From GCA-003244245 sp050699435 (lineage in GTDB: Bacteria > Actinomycetota > Actinomycetes > Mycobacteriales > Pseudonocardiaceae): DNA of 64,000 bases. The stretch spans positions 48,309 to 112,308 of the forward strand of contig JBOHGM010000003.1 of assembly GCA_050699435.1 (NCBI GenBank), read 5' to 3'. Below, in pieces: positions 26,979 to 36,179 of this stretch; positions within the stretch are counted from its first letter, which is position 1; each line of letters starts with the position of its first letter. The notes beneath the pieces are model-generated. The model did no database searches and was not told the origin of the DNA. It saw nothing but the letters and a program-made list of their open reading frames with translations. A program made the translations under genes and the position numbers.

Positions 26979-27380
26979 TTAACGCGAGACTACATCGCTG
27001 CACGTCATAGCCCTCGTGTTGTTACGACCAGCAGACGATGCCACCGCCTGCATACACGCCCAGGTGGCCGCGTGCTCGTAGAGCGTGCGACCCAAGCGGC
27101 GACTCACTGGCGGCTCGTCCGGACAGCTTCCGGCAAGGTAATCGGACCGGATCTGACTATGGCTGAGCGGGTCGCCGCCGCCAAACTCTTCGATGGGGTC
27201 GTAGACCACGAAGCGATCATCGTTGAGTTCGTCGAGGGCTGCGGTGCATCGCCGACGAGAGATGAAGTGGGGCAGGCGAAGAATGCCGATCCTGCCCTCG
27301 AGCAGGTCTATCCAAAGTTGAGTAGTCAAGCGCTCGGCGATCACAGCGCGCTGAAGGTGCGAACCCCGCTCATTGCGCAT
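26979..27380 (-). pseudogene. Truncated gene, possible 2OG-Fe(II) oxygenase N-terminal fragment
   Basis: From ATG 27380 the minus strand encodes about 133 residues including ERLTTQLWIDLLEGRIGILR, LPHFISRRRCTAALDEL and DDRFVVYDPIEEFGGGDPLS, after which the sequence becomes low quality and ends at 26979. The pattern of a hydrophobic strand followed by an FIS..CTAAL helix resembles the start of 2OG-Fe(II) dioxygenase-like proteins, but the metal-binding HxD...H is not present. It stops 57 bp upstream of ileS on the same strand. Family assignment is weak. Confidence 0.35.
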
Positions 27381-27567
27381 CCGTTCTCTGTAGCACGAAC
27401 ACCTTGACCGTGTTGTCATAGCCGTCCCCCGCTCGGACGTCGGGGGCCAGGCCATGTCTTGCTCGAATCTCGGCCTGAGAAAAGATGTCGTGGATACGTA
27501 AACCGCTCTGGTTGATGTGCGCACGATAGACCTCCGCTTGTATAGCCCTCGATGCAGTAGTAGTGCG
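27370..27567 (-). pseudogene. C-terminal fragment of an unrecognised enzyme
   Basis: The minus-strand frame after a TAG at 27568 reads QAEVYRAHINQSGLRIHDIF then SQAEIRARHGLAPDVRAGDG and YDNTVKVFVLQR before a stop at 27370. The composition is that of the end of a soluble enzyme. The stop overlaps an ATG in the ATGA manner, suggesting it once preceded a coupled gene whose remains are the fragment ending at 26979. No family is recognised. Confidence 0.35.
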
Positions 27568-27689
27568 CTAGGGGGCGCGGCGGTGGGTACTGTGTGGCCA
27601 CTCGGGAGAGCCAGTCGACGAAGTTGATCGGCTCGCCTGCCTGGAACCGGGCCAGCTCATTCCTCGACGCGGCAACCGAGGGCTACCTC

Positions 27690-27840
27690 GGTAGGTTCGG
27701 CGAGAACGCTGCTGGCGCCGGGCGGTTGCTGTCCAAGGTGCACCTGGGCGATCTGGTCAATCACGTCGGTGCCGAACTACCGGACGTCCTTGCCCTGGCC
27801 GACGTCGTGGTCTCCCGCTCGGGCGCGGGGACCGGTGCGT
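27690..27840 (+). pseudogene. MurG/GT28-like glycosyltransferase fragment
   Basis: About 35 codons read KVHLGDLVNHVGAELPDVLA followed by LADVVVSRSGAGT, which matches the acceptor-side UDP-sugar-binding loop of GT28/MurG-like glycosyltransferases (ADVVVSRAGAGT). The sequence diverges on both sides and no intact gene surrounds it. The rest of 27568-28062 holds only this and a WhiB-like remnant. Confidence 0.45.
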
Positions 27841-27848
27841 GCCACGGG

Positions 27849-27925
27849 GGCAGGGACGGGGTGCCGGTCAGGATCGCGGCGAGCAGCTCGACGGCGCCGT
27901 CCGGGTTCGTGAGTCCACAGTGTGC
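27849..27925 (-). pseudogene. WhiB-like N-terminal remnant
   Basis: Minus strand reads CGLTNPDGAVELLAAILTGT followed by PSLP, similar to the first 25 residues of some actinobacterial WhiB-like proteins (WAVELLAAI.AGTPSLPGAxC). The cysteine ligands that should follow are absent. A very short decayed fragment. Confidence 0.3.
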
Positions 27926-28062
27926 GGGTGCCCAGCGGGCAACCCGGGAGAGTGAAGCACGTAACCTGGCGCTCGCACCCCTCACCGGAGTGTTCCGCCC
28001 CGTGGCGACGGCCCCGGGGCATCGGTGGGGGGCCTACTCCCGGTAAAGGAGTGGTGTCCCCT

Positions 28063-28888
28063 ATGGACACTGAGGAAGCTCGCGCGATCGAGTGCGGCCA
28101 GTCGGCCGGACTGGTCCTGCCCGTGGCAGAGCTGCAGGACCAGGTGCGCCACCTGCACCGGCAGCGCCGGGCGTGCCGGTTCAGCGAGGTGGCCACCGAG
28201 CTACCTGCCTTGATTCGGAACGTGCACACCAGCCTGAACGTCGGCACCGACCACGGCGAGCTGCTCGAGTTGGCCGTGTACCTGCATGTGCACGTCACCC
28301 GCATATGGCTCGGCAACGCGGCCGCGCCCGCCCACCTGCAGCGCCGGGTCGTCTTCCTGGCACATCGCCTGGCCCAGGAGCGTGAGGAGGTCACCACGCT
28401 CGCCGTGGCCGGGCTTGGCCTGGTCAATACGCTGCTCGCCGGTGGGGCGGTCATGCCGGGGCGAGCCGCGCTCGACTCGCTGACCCTGCCGCCGACTACC
28501 GCCGGCACCGCCGGTGTGGTGTGTGCGCTCACGACCATGCACGCTCTGGCCGCCGTGCGGCAGGAGCGGCCGGATGACGCGGCCCCGGCGCTGGATACCG
28601 CCGCGGAGCTGGCCCAGCGGTTCGGGGCCGCACCCCGAACGCCATCCCTTCACGGTGGGCCAGGCCCAGTACTGGCTGCACTACGGCTGCGCACTGGCCA
28701 AGTTGGGGGGCCGTCACGAGGACGCGGTGCGGGCGCTGCGCACGGCGGAGCGCATCTATCCGACCAAGTTGCTGCGCAACCAGGTCGTCCGCGACACCCT
28801 GGCCGTGCTGCTCAGGCACTCGCGCCGGGGCTCCCCGGCGGACCCGGAGCTGCGGGGCATGGCCCGCCGGGCGCGTCTGCTCGTGTAG
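28063..28888 (+). pseudogene. Frameshifted regulator-like helical (TPR) protein
   Basis: Frame 1 from ATG 28063 (AAGGAG upstream at 28045-28050) encodes QDQVRHLHRQRRACRFSEVA, ATELPALIRNVHTSLNVGTD and later DAAPALDTAAELAQRFG. At about 28630-28650 coding switches to the next frame, giving PFTVGQAQYWLHYGCALAKL and GGRHEDAVRALRTAERIYPT to a stop at 28888. The joined product resembles the C-terminal sensor part of XRE/TPR regulators without the HTH domain. One extra base in the CCCC run near 28640 would explain the break. Either a genuine pseudogene or a sequencing indel. Confidence 0.6.
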
Positions 28889-29179
28889 TCCCCCGTGGGT
28901 GTCTCTCCTGAGCGACAGATGCGGTCTCTTCTGAGCGACCTCGTGCTGTTGTCACCCGGCCACGGTCACCCACATGGCGAGGGACAACACAGCGCATCGG
29001 ACGGGTGGCGCTCCGCGCGGTGACCGATGTGGGTGGCACGACGCACCTGGTGACTGATGAGTCGACCCAGGCCACCTCCTCGGCTTCAGGCCCTGACGCC
29101 GGTGATGCGGATCGCGGTGGTGGGCTTCCAGTTCCAGCGGGGGGACCAACGAGTCCGACGGTGTGGCGGAAAGGTGTGG
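28889..29179. other. Intergenic region with short direct repeat; no gene
   Basis: The stretch begins with two near-copies of tctctcctgagcgac / tctcttctgagcgac (about 28903-28939), which resemble an insertion-sequence end but have no transposase nearby. A plus-strand frame shows VGGTTHLVTDE, which echoes VHLVTDD of the small protein at 33684, so part of it may be a decayed paralogue. Nothing functional can be supported. Confidence 0.3.
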
Positions 29180-29539
29180 TCAACGTTCCGATTCGAGCCG
29201 ACCCAGCAGTTCGGCGACCGGCCGCGTGCACTCCGGGTCGTGCTGGGCCACCGACGTGGCTACCTGGCGCGCCCCGTCGGCATCGCCTGCGGCCAGGGTC
29301 GCCAGGATCGCATTCCAGTACGACACGGTGCGTCCTGCCGTGCACGCCTCGGCGTAGTCCCCCTCGACGTGCAGCGCCCCGGCTGTGGACAGGAACAGCC
29401 CGGCGGCCTCGCGGTAGGCGCCCCGCTCATAAGCGGCCTGAGCGCGGGCGAAGATCGCAGCGGCTTCGTCGAACTCCGCCGGCACCGCCCGTGATCCCAC
29501 CGGCGGCGTCAGCGGATGGAGTGTGAAGGGCAGGCTCAT
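29180..29539 (-). CDS. Small TPR-like partner protein of the metalloprotease gene
   Basis: 119 residues from ATG 29539, overlapping the metalloprotease stop as ATGA. The protein is helical: AVPAEFDEAAAIFARAQAAY then ERGAYREAAGLFLSTAGAL, typical of a TPR pair, and AILATLAAGDADGARQVATS. No signal peptide or membrane helix. The tight coupling suggests a chaperone, adaptor or immunity role for the protease, as small TPR proteins often have next to exported effectors. That role is inference. Confidence 0.6.
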   Translation of the reverse strand: MSLPFTLHPLTPPVGSRAVPAEFDEAAAIFARAQAAYERGAYREAAGLFLSTAGALHVEGDYAEACTAGRTVSYWNAILATLAAGDADGARQVATSVAQHDPECTRPVAELLGRLESER

Positions 29540-31258
29540 CTCAGGTGCCCTCCCGAGTCGAACCAGGTCACCAGCGCCGGGGCGTTGGCTTGCAGGTAGG
29601 GACGGTCGTTGCGCCACAGCGAGTACGCCTCGGCGAAGAACTCATCCGGGTTGGCGGGCCAGTTCCGCCGGGCGTAGGCGGTCAGCGGCGGGATCTGGTT
29701 CGTGTTGACCACGTTCACGAAGTTCTCCAGCCGCCGTGACCCGCCCGCCGCACCGGAGACCGCGCGTTCCTCGGCTTGGCGCTGGTGTACCGCAGCGTTT
29801 ACCTGGGCGCGGATGCGCGCCGCCGCGTGCCAGTTGTTCTGATTGGTCAGGGTGGCCGCGAAGTCGGTCAACGCCGGGTGGGTCGCGGCGGCGGTGGCGA
29901 GGCTGGTGCGGGCGCGGTCGCGTCGGGCCAGCGCGCTGGACGCGGCATTGTCCAGTGCGTCGTTCCGGGCTGGGGTGTCGTTGGTGGACATTGCTTGGAT
30001 CGCCGTGGTGGCCCTGTTGATCGCCCGAAGGAACCCGGCGGCTTGCCGCTGCTGGGCGGCCGGGTACGTTCTGGCGGTGACGAAAGCCGCCTGACTGACG
30101 GTGTTGAACCGGGTAACGGCCGCATTCTGGTCGGCGATGGCGCCATTGAGCCGGCCCTGTTCCTGCAGCCTGGCGAACTGGGCGTCGCGCAGTGCCTTGG
30201 TCTCCACGGCATGCCCGGCCTCGTGCACGATGGTGTGGAAGCTGGCCGGTCCGCCGGTCGCGGCGTCCCCGATGAACGAGACGTTGTCACCGGCGAAGGC
30301 CAGGTCCGCGATCTTGAGCGCCGCCGAACGGGTCGCGGTGGTGGCACCCGGGGTAAGGCTGGCTTGATGCTCGAAGAGGCCGGCCGCAGCCTCGCCACGC
30401 ACGGTGAGCTGACGCTCCCGCACCAGGTCCACGCCGTCGAGCGCGGACCGGTCCGCAGCCGGCATCCGGGACAGCGCCGCGTGCACCTTGGCCAGGTCTG
30501 CGGGTATCCATCTCGCCGAGCCGTCCCGCACCGAGGCGAATCCGAACGTCTGCCGCAGGGCCGCGATCGCGGTGTTCAGATCCGGGAACGCCAGCACGGC
30601 GGGCACCGGCCCGGCTGCGAGCAGGGTCGCGGTGGCGTTTCCTTGCCCGTCGATGCGCAGGGTCACCCGACCGACCGGTGCCCGCTGAGCGGCTGCGGGG
30701 GCCCATCCGATGTCGGTGACCAGGTCGACCTCGGTCCCCCAACGGTTGTTGGTACCGAGTTGCACGAGCACGTTCCACAGGAACAGCTCCTCGGTCGAGC
30801 CGCGGTTCACCCCGGCCACGGTCACCGTGGGTCCCAGCTCCGGCGGCTTCGCTGCCTGCTTCCGCTGAACCTCCCGGGTGAAGTCGGCCATCCGTTGCTG
30901 GGTCTCCCTGCTCCTCGCAGCGGGGGTCGTCCCGGTGAGCGGTGCGGGAGGCGTGACGGTGTACGCGGTGGTGTCGTACCGCAACACCTGCCCTGGCGGC
31001 GGCCCTACCTGACCACCGGGCACCTGGCCGCCGCTCCCCCCGATCGTGGTGGGGCCCTCCAGTGAGGCCCAGGTCCGGGGACCGACAATGCCGTCCGGGC
31101 CGAGTGCATGGCCGCGCTGGCGCAGTCTCGGACAGCAGAGTCGCCACCGCCCGGTTGCCTGCCACTCGTTGGAGGTGCAGCGGATCGGTCGTCTTCGGAC
31201 GCGGCTGAGTGAAGGTCCGCCGGTGGGCCGTCGCAGCGGTGCCGTGGGTCGTGCGCAT
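29536..31258 (-). pseudogene. HEAGH zinc metalloprotease effector-like protein, frameshifted near the N-terminus
   Basis: Start at 31258 with GGAGG seven bases upstream; the first 45 codons contain DPLHLQRVAGNRAVATLL, the LQRxxGNxAV motif seen on cargo-type proteins linked to contractile injection systems and related actinobacterial effectors. Near 31130 coding moves to another frame with LRQRGHALGPDGIVGPRTWA (peptidoglycan-binding-domain-like), a linker, then about 450 residues with the zinc site TIVHEAGHAVETKALRD (HExxH) and a C-terminal NPDEFFAEAYSLWRNDRPYL, which may supply a further metal-binding Glu. The missing linker plus frame change implies a deletion or indel. The C-terminal protease frame itself is intact. 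Confidence 0.6.
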
Positions 31259-31353
31259 GAGGCCACCTCCGGATCGAGGTCCTGCCCCGAGATTGTCGGC
31301 GATATCCGCCCCCGCCGACAGGAACAAAGGGGCACTTCACTCCTCGCCATGCC

Positions 31354-32211
31354 TCATGGTGTGGTCGGAGGGTGGGCGTGTAGCTGCTGCAGGACGGTGG
31401 CTGTGTCCGCTGGCTGATCGGTCGTGGCGTCGGCCCAGTGTTGGAAGACTGCGGCGGTGGCGAGTGCAAGGTCTGGGGGTAGGTGTTGCGCGCTGAGCGT
31501 GTCAGCGACCTCGCGCATTTCCGGAGCCCAGCGCCAGGCTCGGGCGGCGACGCTGGGTAGGTAATCGCGGTCGGTGAGAATGTCGCGGGGCATGCGCTCA
31601 GCCTCGGTCAGCAGGGCATTGGTGACGCCGTGATCGTCGGCCAGGGCGTGGGCGAGGGCAGCGACCGTTCGGCTTGTCCTCTGGTATGAGGCAAAGGCCA
31701 TCTTCAGAGCGCTGGCTTGTCCCGATTGCTCCCCGAGATGGGCACATTCTGCCAACGTCCCGGTGAACAGGTCCACTACCCGGCGGCTAGCGGTTTCCGC
31801 TCCGGCGAGGTAGAGCCGGGCGGGTGGTCGCCCGCCGGGAGGCGCACCGAAGATGCAACCATCGACGACAGTTGCACCCGTTCCGGTGAGCCGGGCTGTG
31901 ATCCTGTGCATGCGCCCAGGGCTGATGGCGTTCGCGTCGACATAGATTCCGCTGTACCCGATGTCAGCAACCGCGGTAGCGATCTCCTCGGCCACGGCGG
32001 GCGGGCAGATGGACAGGACGATCTCACTGTCCGCGAGAAGGTCCCTGAGCGCGGCTGGTTGAAGATTCGCGTCTTTCGCTCGGCGGTGTGTGGCTTCGCT
32101 GCGGCCGTCCGGGCACCACAGGACGGTGTGGCCATGGGTGGTTACCTGCGCGGCGATGGCGGATCCCATTCGGCCCGGGTGGAGCAGCCCTACCGTGACT
32201 GAACCGCTCAC
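31354..32211 (-). CDS. NAD(P)-binding 6-phosphogluconate-dehydrogenase-like oxidoreductase
   Basis: 285 residues from GTG 32211. N-terminal Rossmann fold VTVGLLHPGRMGSAIAAQVT, then IVLSICPPAVAEEIATAVAD and VDANAISPGRMHRI, the substrate-binding segment of the beta-hydroxyacid dehydrogenase family. The C-terminal part resembles DUF1932 (ALKMAFASYQRTSRTVAALA), with the conserved Lys. Reaction and substrate unknown. It overlaps the upstream broken regulator by GTGA, a pairing common among Pseudonocardiales accessory genes. Confidence 0.8.
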   Translation of the reverse strand: MSGSVTVGLLHPGRMGSAIAAQVTTHGHTVLWCPDGRSEATHRRAKDANLQPAALRDLLADSEIVLSICPPAVAEEIATAVADIGYSGIYVDANAISPGRMHRITARLTGTGATVVDGCIFGAPPGGRPPARLYLAGAETASRRVVDLFTGTLAECAHLGEQSGQASALKMAFASYQRTSRTVAALAHALADDHGVTNALLTEAERMPRDILTDRDYLPSVAARAWRWAPEMREVADTLSAQHLPPDLALATAAVFQHWADATTDQPADTATVLQQLHAHPPTTP

Positions 32212-33437
32212 CCGCCCGCTCCAGGCAGTACAGGGAGAGCGGAGATGTGGGTAAAGCTGTGGATCTGGTCATGCAGATTCAGCGCGAGCGCGGAGGTCTG
32301 GTACTTCGGCCGCTGCAAGGCGCGGGCAACCTGGTTGAGTCGGCGTGCGACGCTGTCGGTGCGGCGCTGGGCTGCGACGGTGAGGACCTCCTGGACTCCT
32401 TCTGCGGTTCCGTCGAGATCGTCGCGGCCAAGACGGGCGGCAGCCAAGTCCAGCAACGCGAGACACAGCTCACCGAGACGGCGCTGCTCGGGAGGATCGG
32501 CTTGGATCCGCGCCTTGAACCTCTACGCGGGCTTGCTCCGCGCGGGCGAGGGCGTCCTCGGCAGCGCGGTGGTCGCGCAGCTGTCCGTGGGCGCGGGCCT
32601 CGATGGCGGCCAGCCGGACCCGGGCAGTGCCGGTTTCCGGGACGTAACGCCACCCGTCGGCGGCGAGTTCTACGGCGGAGCGGGGCCGGTCGTCCCAGTA
32701 GGCGATGAGACTCTGGGTACCCCGCACCCAGGCGCGTAGCGCATTGTTCCCGGCCAGCTCAGCGCAGAGAAATGCGGTGCGGGCTTGCGTCTCGGCGGCC
32801 TGCAGCCAGCCCAGGTCGAAGGAAGCGTTGGCGAGGACCCCGCACAGCGCACCAGCTATGAGGTAGAGCTCGCGACCCTGCTCGGGGTGTTGGCGGCCTT
32901 CCAGCAACTCAAATGCCCGGTTCCGCAACGCGCGCAACTCGACGAACGTGGGGTAGACGGGCCGGTTGGGGTAGATGGTCACGATCCGGGCGAGGTCCGC
33001 GCGGAACTGCTCCAGGGTGTGCGGGCCGACGTTGGACTGTTCGGCGAACTGCCCGAAGTGGGCAGACTCGGCGGCGGCCATGGCCACCTCCTTCTGTACT
33101 GCCAGGTTCTCGACCGGCTGGCTGGGCTGGCTGACGGCCAACGCCGGTTCGCGTACCGCGGTGGTGGTCACCTCGACGCGGGCTGGGTCAGCGGGTCCGA
33201 ACAGCCGTTCAGCGCATTCGCCGAACATCTGCTCCAGGACCCGGCACACGGCCGGATGCGGGAGACCATCGAGCTTGCCGGCCATCCACCGTCCCGCCTG
33301 CCGCTCCGACACGATGAGCTTCCACCGAGTTGAGCCGACGTGCGCGCAAAGTCATGCCGAAACTCGACCTTGGTCCGGCGTGACTGGCGCACGAGCTGGT
33401 CCAGCCGCGTCCGCGGGAGCGGGCCGGCACCGGCCAT
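32208..33437 (-). pseudogene. XRE/TPR-type regulator broken by two frameshifts
   Basis: Start at 33437 with GGAGG upstream: MAGAGPLPRTRLDQLVRQSR, ARTSAQLGG, then a shift near 33335 to SERQAGRWMAGKLDGLPHPA and VCRVLEQMFGECAERLFGP, the DNA-binding end of a regulator family common in Pseudonocardiales. A helical sensor region follows (PVYPTFVELRALRNRAFELL, EQGRELYLIAGALCGVLANA). A second shift near 32455 leads to LLDLAAARLGRDDLDGTAEG and RPKYQTSALALNLHDQIHSF, ending at 32208. All pieces are present in order, so decay is recent or the indels are sequencing artefacts. It overlaps the oxidoreductase start. Confidence 0.7.
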
Positions 33438-33683
33438 CTTCTTCACCTCCAGGAGGGATTGATCGTTCAACGCTGTCCACAGTATGGAGCCCGGTCGGTG
33501 CTGGGCATGTTCGGGCAGGCTCACGGCGCAGATGTCCGGGAAAAGTCCGGTCGCCGCCGGTGATCGTCGGCTCCACGTCCGTAGCGATCGCGGCACTGTC
33601 ACCCAGCAGGGCCGTGATCCGGAGCCGAGGCACCAGATCCGTTCCGGAGCCACTCATTCATCGTGTGCAAGGGGAGTGCAAGC

Positions 33684-33962
33684 ATGAGACGTAGCCGGGC
33701 CAGACGAGCGGGACAGGCGTCGTCGGGAGCGAATGCTGCGTTTGGTGGTCGTTCACTGGGCACTCTGGCCGGGACTCGTGGCGTTCTCGCGCTGGTTGAC
33801 GGGCGCAGTGGGGATGTCCATCTGGTCACGGATGATGCGGTGGACGCGGGGCGCCGTGCCGGTCGCTATCTCGCGGTGTGCGGCGTTGAGGTGTTGGCCG
33901 CGAGTCTCACTACTCCCGAAGGCAAACACTGCCGGTCCTGTGCGCAGTGGGCGGCCCAATGA
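33684..33962 (+). CDS. Small conserved hypothetical protein (HLVTDD family)
   Basis: 92 residues from ATG 33684 with AAGGGGAG seven bases upstream. Contains GRSGDVHLVTDDAVDAGRRA, GRYLAVCGVEVLAASLTTPE and a C-terminal CRSCAQW. The Cys-x-x-Cys end suggests metal or redox chemistry. I recall similar small proteins paired with a second small gene in many Pseudonocardiales genomes, but no function. It overlaps the following gene by ATGA. Divergent from the broken regulator at 33437. Confidence 0.65.
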   Translation: MRRSRARRAGQASSGANAAFGGRSLGTLAGTRGVLALVDGRSGDVHLVTDDAVDAGRRAGRYLAVCGVEVLAASLTTPEGKHCRSCAQWAAQ

Positions 33963-34651
33963 CCCCCGAGGTGACTGACTGGCTTGCACTGCATCGGGCG
34001 CATGAGGGCGGCATGACCAAGCAGGCTAATACCTATCTCAATTACGGTCGGCCGGTCGCCGACTATCTCGCTGATGCATTCGACGGGCTGATCCGAACCG
34101 GATTCCTGGCCCTGGACCAGCGGCACCCCTCAGCGCCACAGCTCGTCGGCGGTCGACCGGCCCTGTCCCGGATCGGCGGATCGGCGGGTCGACCCCTATC
34201 CGTCGTGCAGCGCGCAGTCTCCGCACATGCCGCCCCCAGGTACCCGGTAGTACAGGCAACAGCTGCGCCGCCGAATCGCCAGCGGTCCTCCGGTGGGGAT
34301 CGCGGTCGTGGTGCCCCGCAGGGGCTCCCGGTTCAGCAGCTCTACTGCCAGTGCGCGCGTGACGTCACCGCCGCCGACCACCTTCACGGCGCCGACAAGG
34401 GCGGACGCCGCGTTGCCCCACAGCAGGCCCTCGGAGATGCGCACACTACGGCGCAGCGCAACGGCCAGCGGGCCCAGGTTGGCCTGCACCACGGTGCGCG
34501 CGGCGAGCTCGGCGTGCTGCGCTGTTCCGGCGGCTGCCCAGCCGGCTGGCCGGTCGGTGCCCAGCCCGAGCGGGGACGCGCGCCACCAGTGCAGGTGCGC
34601 AGGGTCGAGATCGGGCACCACCCCGGCCGGGGCACAACCGATGACCGGTGA
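33959..34651 (+). CDS. Small-gene partner; C-terminal half probably aberrant
   Basis: Starts at ATG 33959 overlapping the previous stop. The first 65 residues, with EVTDWLALHRAHEGGMTKQA, NTYLNYGRPVADYLADAFDG and LIRTGFLALDQRHP, look like a normal small winged-helix-like protein. After about residue 75 the frame becomes Arg/Gly-rich and runs for 450 bp antisense to the FhuF-like gene, which is not credible coding sequence. The native 3' end seems to have been replaced at about 34190. Function unknown. Confidence 0.5.
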   Translation: MTPEVTDWLALHRAHEGGMTKQANTYLNYGRPVADYLADAFDGLIRTGFLALDQRHPSAPQLVGGRPALSRIGGSAGRPLSVVQRAVSAHAAPRYPVVQATAAPPNRQRSSGGDRGRGAPQGLPVQQLYCQCARDVTAADHLHGADKGGRRVAPQQALGDAHTTAQRNGQRAQVGLHHGARGELGVLRCSGGCPAGWPVGAQPERGRAPPVQVRRVEIGHHPGRGTTDDR

Positions 34652-34942
34652 CCACAGCCGGGCCGCGATGCCCTGGAAGAGCAGCGAGACGGCCACCCGG
34701 CGCTCGGTGGTGTGCAGCCGCCGGGCATGGTGGTCGATCAGCTCCTCCAGATCGGACCGCCCAGCAGGTCGGTAGAGATCCGCCAGCGGGGTGCCCCGCA
34801 GACGACGGCCGGGCACCGGGAGGTCCACCTCGAAGAAGGGCCCGTAGTCCGCGGCCCGCCGCAGTGCCGAGGTCACCCCGGCCGGATCGGCGCGAGACGG
34901 AGTGCTGTGTGCGGCTTCCCCACGGGTATCGGGTGCGCTCAC
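34196..34942 (-). CDS. FhuF-like [2Fe-2S] iron-reductase family protein
   Basis: 248 residues from GTG 34942. The C-terminal motif RRSCCLYYRVPGGGMCGDCA supplies the CC-x10-CxxC cluster ligands characteristic of FhuF-type siderophore-iron reductases. Upstream segments LLFQGIAARLWSPVIGCA and AGVVPDLDPAHLHWWRASPL are also typical of actinobacterial FhuF-like proteins. Likely cytoplasmic, releasing iron from ferric siderophores. No siderophore transporter is adjacent; a weak iron-box-like palindrome lies 1.2 kb away at 36161. Divergent from the endonuclease/phosphatase-family gene. Confidence 0.78.
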   Translation of the reverse strand: MSAPDTRGEAAHSTPSRADPAGVTSALRRAADYGPFFEVDLPVPGRRLRGTPLADLYRPAGRSDLEELIDHHARRLHTTERRVAVSLLFQGIAARLWSPVIGCAPAGVVPDLDPAHLHWWRASPLGLGTDRPAGWAAAGTAQHAELAARTVVQANLGPLAVALRRSVRISEGLLWGNAASALVGAVKVVGGGDVTRALAVELLNREPLRGTTTAIPTGGPLAIRRRSCCLYYRVPGGGMCGDCALHDG

Positions 34943-35050
34943 ACCGTCACCGTACGGGGGCCACCGGGCGGTTCCGTGCACGCTGCCTCCGCTATCTCAA
35001 CCCGGTTCACAAATCCGCCTTTCGCAGTCACCTCGTATCATCCAGCTCCG

Positions 35051-36034
35051 GTGAGCGACGATGTGGGCAGCGAGCGCCGCAGGGCATTGGGCGGCACGCT
35101 GCTCACCCTGCTCCTCGCGGCAGGACTCGCCGTCGCGGTCGGTGCGGCGCTGCTGCGGGTGTTCGGCGTCGGCTCCTCGCGGTGGACGTTCGCGGCGCTG
35201 TCGTTCACCCCGTACGCGCTAGGCGGTGCCGGCGTCCTGGTGTTGCTCGGGCTTGCCACCCGGCGCTGGAGGATCTGCGCGGGTGCGGCGCTCGCGGTCG
35301 CCGTACTCGGCGTCGGGGTGATGCCGCGCGCGGTCGCCGACGCGCAGCCGGAAGCCACCGGAGCGACGCTGACGGTGGCCAGCGCGAACCTGTACTACGG
35401 GCGGGTCGACCCGCGAGCGGTGGTGGACCTGGTCCGGTCCCGCGCCGTGGACGTGCTGAGCCTGCAGGAGCTGACTCCACAGGCCGTCGCCGCGCTCGAC
35501 GCCGCCGGACTGCGCGAGCTGCTGCCGTACCGCATCCTGCGGCCCGAACCGCGGGCCGCCGGGACTGGGCTGGTCGCCCGCTTCCCGCTCCAGGAGCGGA
35601 CGTCTATCCGGCATTCGTACCATTGGCAGCCCGCCGCCCTCGTCGATCTCCCGGGCACGGGGGACGTCGAGGTGGTTGCCGTGCACACGGTCGCACCGGT
35701 CGGCCGGATCCGGCCCGCCGAGTGGCGGGCAGAGCTCGCCGACCTGCCCCCGCCGCTGGTGGGGCGCACCACCCGGGTACTGGCCGGTGACTTCAACGCC
35801 ACCCTGGACCACCGGCCGCTCCGTGCCCTGCTCGCAACCGGTTACCGGGATGCGGCCGACGCGGTGGGCCGGGGTCTGTGGGCTACCTGGCCCGCCGACA
35901 CTCCCATCGGTCCCGTTGCGGCCATCGACCATGTTCTCGTGCCGCGGAGCTGTCTGGTGCGGTCGTTCGAGACCCTCCCGCTGCCGCGCGGCGACCATCG
36001 AGCCGTGGTGGCCGAGATCGCGCTGCCCCGTTGA
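35051..36034 (+). CDS. Membrane-anchored endonuclease/exonuclease/phosphatase-family protein
   Basis: 327 residues from GTG 35051. Three N-terminal transmembrane helices (about residues 12-35, 45-65, 72-95), then an extracytoplasmic EEP domain: LTVASANLYYGRVD, VDVLSLQELTPQAVAAL (the metal-binding Glu), VEVVAVHTVAP, RVLAGDFNATLDH (GDFN motif), IDHVLV and the final catalytic His in RGDHRAVVAEI. Similar proteins act outside the membrane on DNA or phospholipid/phosphoester substrates; the substrate is not readable. Length and domain order are normal for the actinobacterial family. Confidence 0.85.
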   Translation: MSDDVGSERRRALGGTLLTLLLAAGLAVAVGAALLRVFGVGSSRWTFAALSFTPYALGGAGVLVLLGLATRRWRICAGAALAVAVLGVGVMPRAVADAQPEATGATLTVASANLYYGRVDPRAVVDLVRSRAVDVLSLQELTPQAVAALDAAGLRELLPYRILRPEPRAAGTGLVARFPLQERTSIRHSYHWQPAALVDLPGTGDVEVVAVHTVAPVGRIRPAEWRAELADLPPPLVGRTTRVLAGDFNATLDHRPLRALLATGYRDAADAVGRGLWATWPADTPIGPVAAIDHVLVPRSCLVRSFETLPLPRGDHRAVVAEIALPR

Positions 36035-36160
36035 TCGTCGCGCCGGCCGTGAGCAGGCCGAGCAGCAGCGCGACGAGCACCACGAGCAGCGTTTCCAGTC
36101 AATGCCGTGCACGAGCGTGACGCCAGTGGCAGACGCCGAAATGCCACGCCGTCCATTTGG

Positions 36161-36179
36161 TATGGTTAGGCATGCCTTG
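36161..36179. promoter_or_regulatory. Weak IdeR/DtxR iron-box-like palindrome
   Basis: tatggttaggcatgccttg matches the 19-bp actinobacterial iron-box consensus at about 12 positions and contains a perfect AGGCATGCCT core. No clear gene starts just downstream, so the assignment is doubtful. Confidence 0.2.

Noticed and set aside
25590..27407. 605-codon plus-strand frame across the 5' half of ileS
   Set aside because: Antisense to ileS codons for the catalytic core, which are fully recognisable on the minus strand.
28903..28939. Possible insertion-sequence end (repeated ctgagcgac)
   Set aside because: Only two short direct copies, no inverted partner and no transposase in the neighbourhood.
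30287..31327. 346-codon minus-strand frame as a separate protein
   Set aside because: Only its first ~45 codons (from 31258) look real; beyond about 31130 the homologous coding continues in the other frame, so it was treated as one frameshifted gene.
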